The notes beneath the pieces are model-generated. The model was given only the letters and a program-made list of their open reading frames with translations, had not been told where the DNA came from and did no database searches. A program made the translations under genes and the position numbers. Below are positions 7,091 through 9,422 of a DNA stretch of 9,422 nt, one piece after another (position 1 is the first letter of the stretch; each line of letters starts with the position of its first letter). The stretch is from Planctomycetaceae bacterium (GTDB lineage: Bacteria > Planctomycetota > Planctomycetia > Planctomycetales > Planctomycetaceae), in assembly GCA_016765335.1 (NCBI GenBank), contig JAESQE010000602.1:1-9422 (forward strand), given 5' to 3'.

Positions 7091-7161
7091 AATGAAAAAC
7101 ACTTGTTTTTATTCTTGAAAACAACAGTTCATTCAGGTTGGACAAATTCGACAGGAGGCCT

Positions 7162-7207
7162 TTTACGTAACAAACAGCAGACTTTCGACTGCTGTTTGTT
7201 ACGTAAA
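7162..7207. repeat. Long perfect inverted repeat downstream of rpoC
   Basis: A 19-bp perfect stem (7162-7180 with 7189-7207; TTTACGTAACAAACAGCAG in the left arm) has an eight-base loop. No run of T follows on either strand, so it is not a textbook terminator. It could block transcription read-through as a very stable hairpin, protect the rpoC mRNA 3' end, or be a repeat element. Confidence 0.7.
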
Positions 7208-7215
7208 TTCAATTG

Positions 7216-7253
7216 GAAAGTAAAGAGAACTCATCGAACTCTTCTTTACTTTC
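7216..7253 (-). terminator. Hairpin just past the rpoC stop, possible terminator
   Basis: Stem GAAAGTAAAG (7216-7225) with CTTTACTTTC (7244-7253), extended inward by one A-T and one G-T pair. On the rpoC strand the 3' arm is pyrimidine-rich (CTCTTTACTTTCC), 17 bases after the stop codon, but there is no uninterrupted U-tract. Together with the next, longer hairpin it may end the rpoC transcript. Confidence 0.45.
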
Positions 7254-7270
7254 GGGTTCACTGAAATCGC

Positions 7271-9422
7271 TTAGGCATCAGGAACAATGTCACTTGAACC
7301 GTCACCACCAATTTCGCCATCCGTTTCAGAATTATGTATCTCTGGTTCAGGGCTTTGAATATCTGGCGTTGCATCTAGTAGAGGAGATGCCGGAACATCT
7401 TCCTCGACGGAATCAAGAGTCGGTGCAGGAGCCACTTCTGATGGCTCTGATACTGGTTCCGATGACATAGACTCTGGGGACACTGGTTCTGAGGACACTG
7501 GCTCTGAGGATGAATGCTCAATCGTCATCTCTGTTGTCGGTGCCGGTGTTGCTATTGGTGTTGCCGTTACAGTAATTGGTGTCGCTGTTACAGTAATTGG
7601 AGCAGCTGTTACAGAAATGGGAGCAGCCACTGTTGAGGCAGGATTGTTTCCTCCGCCAAGTTGGTTCAGGAGATCCATACGGGCAGCCAGCATTCGATCT
7701 TTCTCGTCCTGAAGCTCTTGCAGGGCTTCAGGTCTGATACGAACTTCTGCTTGCTGATGGGTATGGAAACCGGTTCCAGCTGGGATCAAGTGACCCAGGA
7801 TGACGTTTTCTTTCAAACCAACCAGGAAGTCGCTTTTTCCTGCCAAGGCAGATTCAGTCAACACTTTTGTTGTTTCCTGGAAACTGGCTGCTGAGATAAA
7901 GCTTTCGCTTTGGACAGCTGCCTTGGTGATACCCAGTAATTGGGTACTTCCCACAGCAGGTGTTGGTGTTGTCCCTTCAGCAGCAACTCCACCCTCGGCT
8001 TCAACTAACGCATTCACTTCGTCAAGACTATCCTGCGTGACAACATCGTCTACTTCGTATTCGGTATGGCCTGGTTCGGTGATTTTTACGCAAGTCAGTA
8101 AGTGCTCGTTGGCTCTGCGGAATTCGATTTTATCGACAAGGCTTCCTGGAAGAAGTCTCGTATCTCCCACGTCGTCAACTTTCAGTTTACGCAGCATTTG
8201 CGAAACGACAATTTCGATGTGCTTATCATCAATTTCTACTCGCTGAGCACGATAGACGCTTTGGATTTCATGCAACAGATATTGATGCACTGCTTCTTCG
8301 CCAGAAACACGCAGAATATCGTGAGGAACCAGTGGGCCACGGACCAACGCGTCCCCTGCTCTGACGATATCACCGGTGTGCACCAAAAGTGCTTTACCAT
8401 GCGGAATCACGTGTTCAACTTCTGTGCCATCAGCCGCACGAACAACAAGAATTCGTTTACCACGTTTTTTCTCTGTCAGAAGCTCAACTTCCCCGTCAAT
8501 TTCTGCCAGCACAGCAGGATCTTTAGGTTTTCGAGCTTCAAACAATTCTGTGACTCGTGGCAGACCACCAGTAATGTCCTGTGTACCGCCAGATTCACGT
8601 GGCAATTTCGCAAGAACTACACCAGCACTGATTTCCTGATTTTCTTCAGCTTCAATCGTTGCTCGTTCTGGAAGGTAGTAGAAGTCGAGGATTTTTCCAG
8701 TAGCATCTTCCAAAATGATTTGAGGGTGGTACTCCCCTTTGTGTTCGATGATCGTTTTTCTAATGTTGCCACTAGAATCTTTTTCGGAGGTGATTGTTCG
8801 ACCTTCGATAATGTCATCGTAGCGTACTCGACCGCCGACCTCTGCCAGAATCGGAACAGCATGCGGATCCCATTGGCAAATGACTGTATTTGGTTCAACT
8901 TTCTGACCATCATCCACCATCAGAATGGAGCCGTTTGGAATACGGTAGGATTCAATTTCACGATGTTTTGCATCCATGATGACGGCTTCGCCATTTCGGG
9001 TCAAAACGACATTATGACCTTCGCTGTTAACAACAGAACGGATACGAGCATATCGAATCGTTCCCCCTTTACGGCACTTCAGTTCAGACTCTTCCATTTC
9101 AGTCTGAGCCACACCACCAATATGGAACGTACGCATTGTCAACTGAGTACCAGGTTCACCGATACTCTGAGCTGCAATAATACCAGTTGCCAATCCTTCT
9201 TCGACCATCGAGCCGGTGGAAAGGTCCATGCCGTAACATTTTTTGCACATTCCCAGTTCAGCTTCACAGCTCATTGGGCTGCGGACTTGAATTTTCTCCA
9301 GTCCCAACTCTTCAATTTTATTTGCCTTATCGATTGTGATCAATTCCGCTTCACCGACAATCAGTTCGTCTGTAATCGGATTAACAATACTGGCTCGGCT
9401 GATTCGTCCACGAATTGCATCA
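7271..9422 (-). CDS. rpoC: DNA-directed RNA polymerase subunit beta' (C-terminal part, 5' end outside window)
   Basis: Largest catalytic subunit of RNA polymerase. About 716 residues are present; the frame is open through 9421, so the Mg-binding NADFDGD motif and bridge helix lie outside. Seen in order: the downstream zinc-site cysteines in CEAELGMCKKC, the trigger-loop region GEPGTQLTMRTFHIGG, and a roughly 190-residue insertion with several IDGEV/GGRV-like turns, where SI3-type sandwich-barrel repeats sit in Gram-negative enzymes. Then come GGLPRVTELFEARKP, the beta-rich region, and the near-invariant LLGITKAAVQSESFISAASF and KENVILGHLIPAGTGF. After LLNQLGG (about 7655) the conserved protein ends, yet the frame continues for about 125 low-complexity, acidic, Pro/Thr/Ser-rich residues to VPDA. 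That tail is unusual for RpoC and is built on tandem DNA repeats. The TAA stop at 7271-7273 is followed by hairpins. Identification is certain. Confidence 0.98.
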   Translation of the reverse strand, partial: DAIRGRISRASIVNPITDELIVGEAELITIDKANKIEELGLEKIQVRSPMSCEAELGMCKKCYGMDLSTGSMVEEGLATGIIAAQSIGEPGTQLTMRTFHIGGVAQTEMEESELKCRKGGTIRYARIRSVVNSEGHNVVLTRNGEAVIMDAKHREIESYRIPNGSILMVDDGQKVEPNTVICQWDPHAVPILAEVGGRVRYDDIIEGRTITSEKDSSGNIRKTIIEHKGEYHPQIILEDATGKILDFYYLPERATIEAEENQEISAGVVLAKLPRESGGTQDITGGLPRVTELFEARKPKDPAVLAEIDGEVELLTEKKRGKRILVVRAADGTEVEHVIPHGKALLVHTGDIVRAGDALVRGPLVPHDILRVSGEEAVHQYLLHEIQSVYRAQRVEIDDKHIEIVVSQMLRKLKVDDVGDTRLLPGSLVDKIEFRRANEHLLTCVKITEPGHTEYEVDDVVTQDSLDEVNALVEAEGGVAAEGTTPTPAVGSTQLLGITKAAVQSESFISAASFQETTKVLTESALAGKSDFLVGLKENVILGHLIPAGTGFHTHQQAEVRIRPEALQELQDEKDRMLAARMDLLNQLGGGNNPASTVAAPISVTAAPITVTATPITVTATPIATPAPTTEMTIEHSSSEPVSSEPVSPESMSSEPVSEPSEVAPAPTLDSVEEDVPASPLLDATPDIQSPEPEIHNSETDGEIGGDGSSDIVPDA
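7478..7507 (-). repeat. 15-bp tandem repeat in the rpoC tail (SSEPV units)
   Basis: Two adjacent 15-base units, GGACACTGGTTCTGA and GGACACTGGCTCTGA on the plus strand, differ by one base, with degenerate copies on the lower-coordinate side. They encode the SSEPVSSEPVSPE-type repeats. Multiples of three keep the frame, so copy number can vary without breaking rpoC. Confidence 0.75.
7545..7628 (-). repeat. 21-bp tandem repeat in the rpoC tail (PITVTAT units)
   Basis: Four units of 21 bases start at 7545, 7566, 7587 and 7608. The middle two share GTTACAGTAATTGG and the outer two are degenerate. They encode the seven-residue pattern PISVTAA, PITVTAT, PITVTAT, PIATPAP. A coding minisatellite at the end of an essential gene suggests expansion by slippage. 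Confidence 0.8.

Noticed and set aside
7028..7264. 78-residue plus-strand open frame between dapL and rpoC
   Set aside because: It crosses the right end of the MITE-like element and both hairpins, has no recognisable motif, and its composition follows the repeats.
9341..9343. TTG at 9341-9343 as the start of an RpoC-like protein
   Set aside because: The frame stays open upstream to the window edge and encodes conserved beta' sequence, so this is an internal codon of a gene that begins outside the window.

Overview
The window looks like an ordinary chromosomal stretch of a planctomycete (Planctomycetota, probably Planctomycetaceae-like; genus not assignable). Four things point that way: a Ser/Thr kinase with a large extra C-terminal domain, an M50 metalloprotease with the GYDFSEGYTSLER-type tail I associate with planctomycete M50 proteins, the LL-diaminopimelate aminotransferase route to lysine and peptidoglycan, and intergenic gaps packed with palindromic repeats. 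Start codons mostly lack a convincing Shine-Dalgarno sequence. These taxonomic points are recognition from memory, not searches.

Layout. At 1-246 (+) is the end of an FtsX-like ABC permease that seems to have lost its last membrane helix. It runs tail-to-tail into a 481-residue Ser/Thr protein kinase (224-1669, -). The gap 1670-2135 holds one copy of an 87-bp dispersed repeat and three different palindromes. glgB, the glycogen branching enzyme, follows (2136-4103, -). Upstream of it (4104-4508) are two near-identical 13-bp palindromes about four helical turns apart. An M50 site-2-type protease gene (4509-5497, +) has both a -1 frameshift and an extra residue inside its HExxH zinc motif. A strong bidirectional terminator (5519-5555) separates it from convergent dapL (5579-6811, -). 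The gap 6812-7270 contains a 232-bp MITE-like element with near-perfect terminal inverted repeats. That element encloses the second, oppositely oriented copy of the 87-bp repeat. Two hairpins follow, just beyond the stop codon of rpoC (7271-9422, -). Only the 3' part of rpoC is present, and it ends in a long low-complexity tail.

The genes do not form one pathway. They are separately transcribed housekeeping genes (transcription, lysine and cell-wall precursor synthesis, glycogen) and regulatory genes (kinase, membrane protease). I see no defence system, CRISPR array, phage or biosynthetic cluster. The interest lies in the protease lesions, the repeat elements, the paired palindrome upstream of glgB and the RpoC tail.
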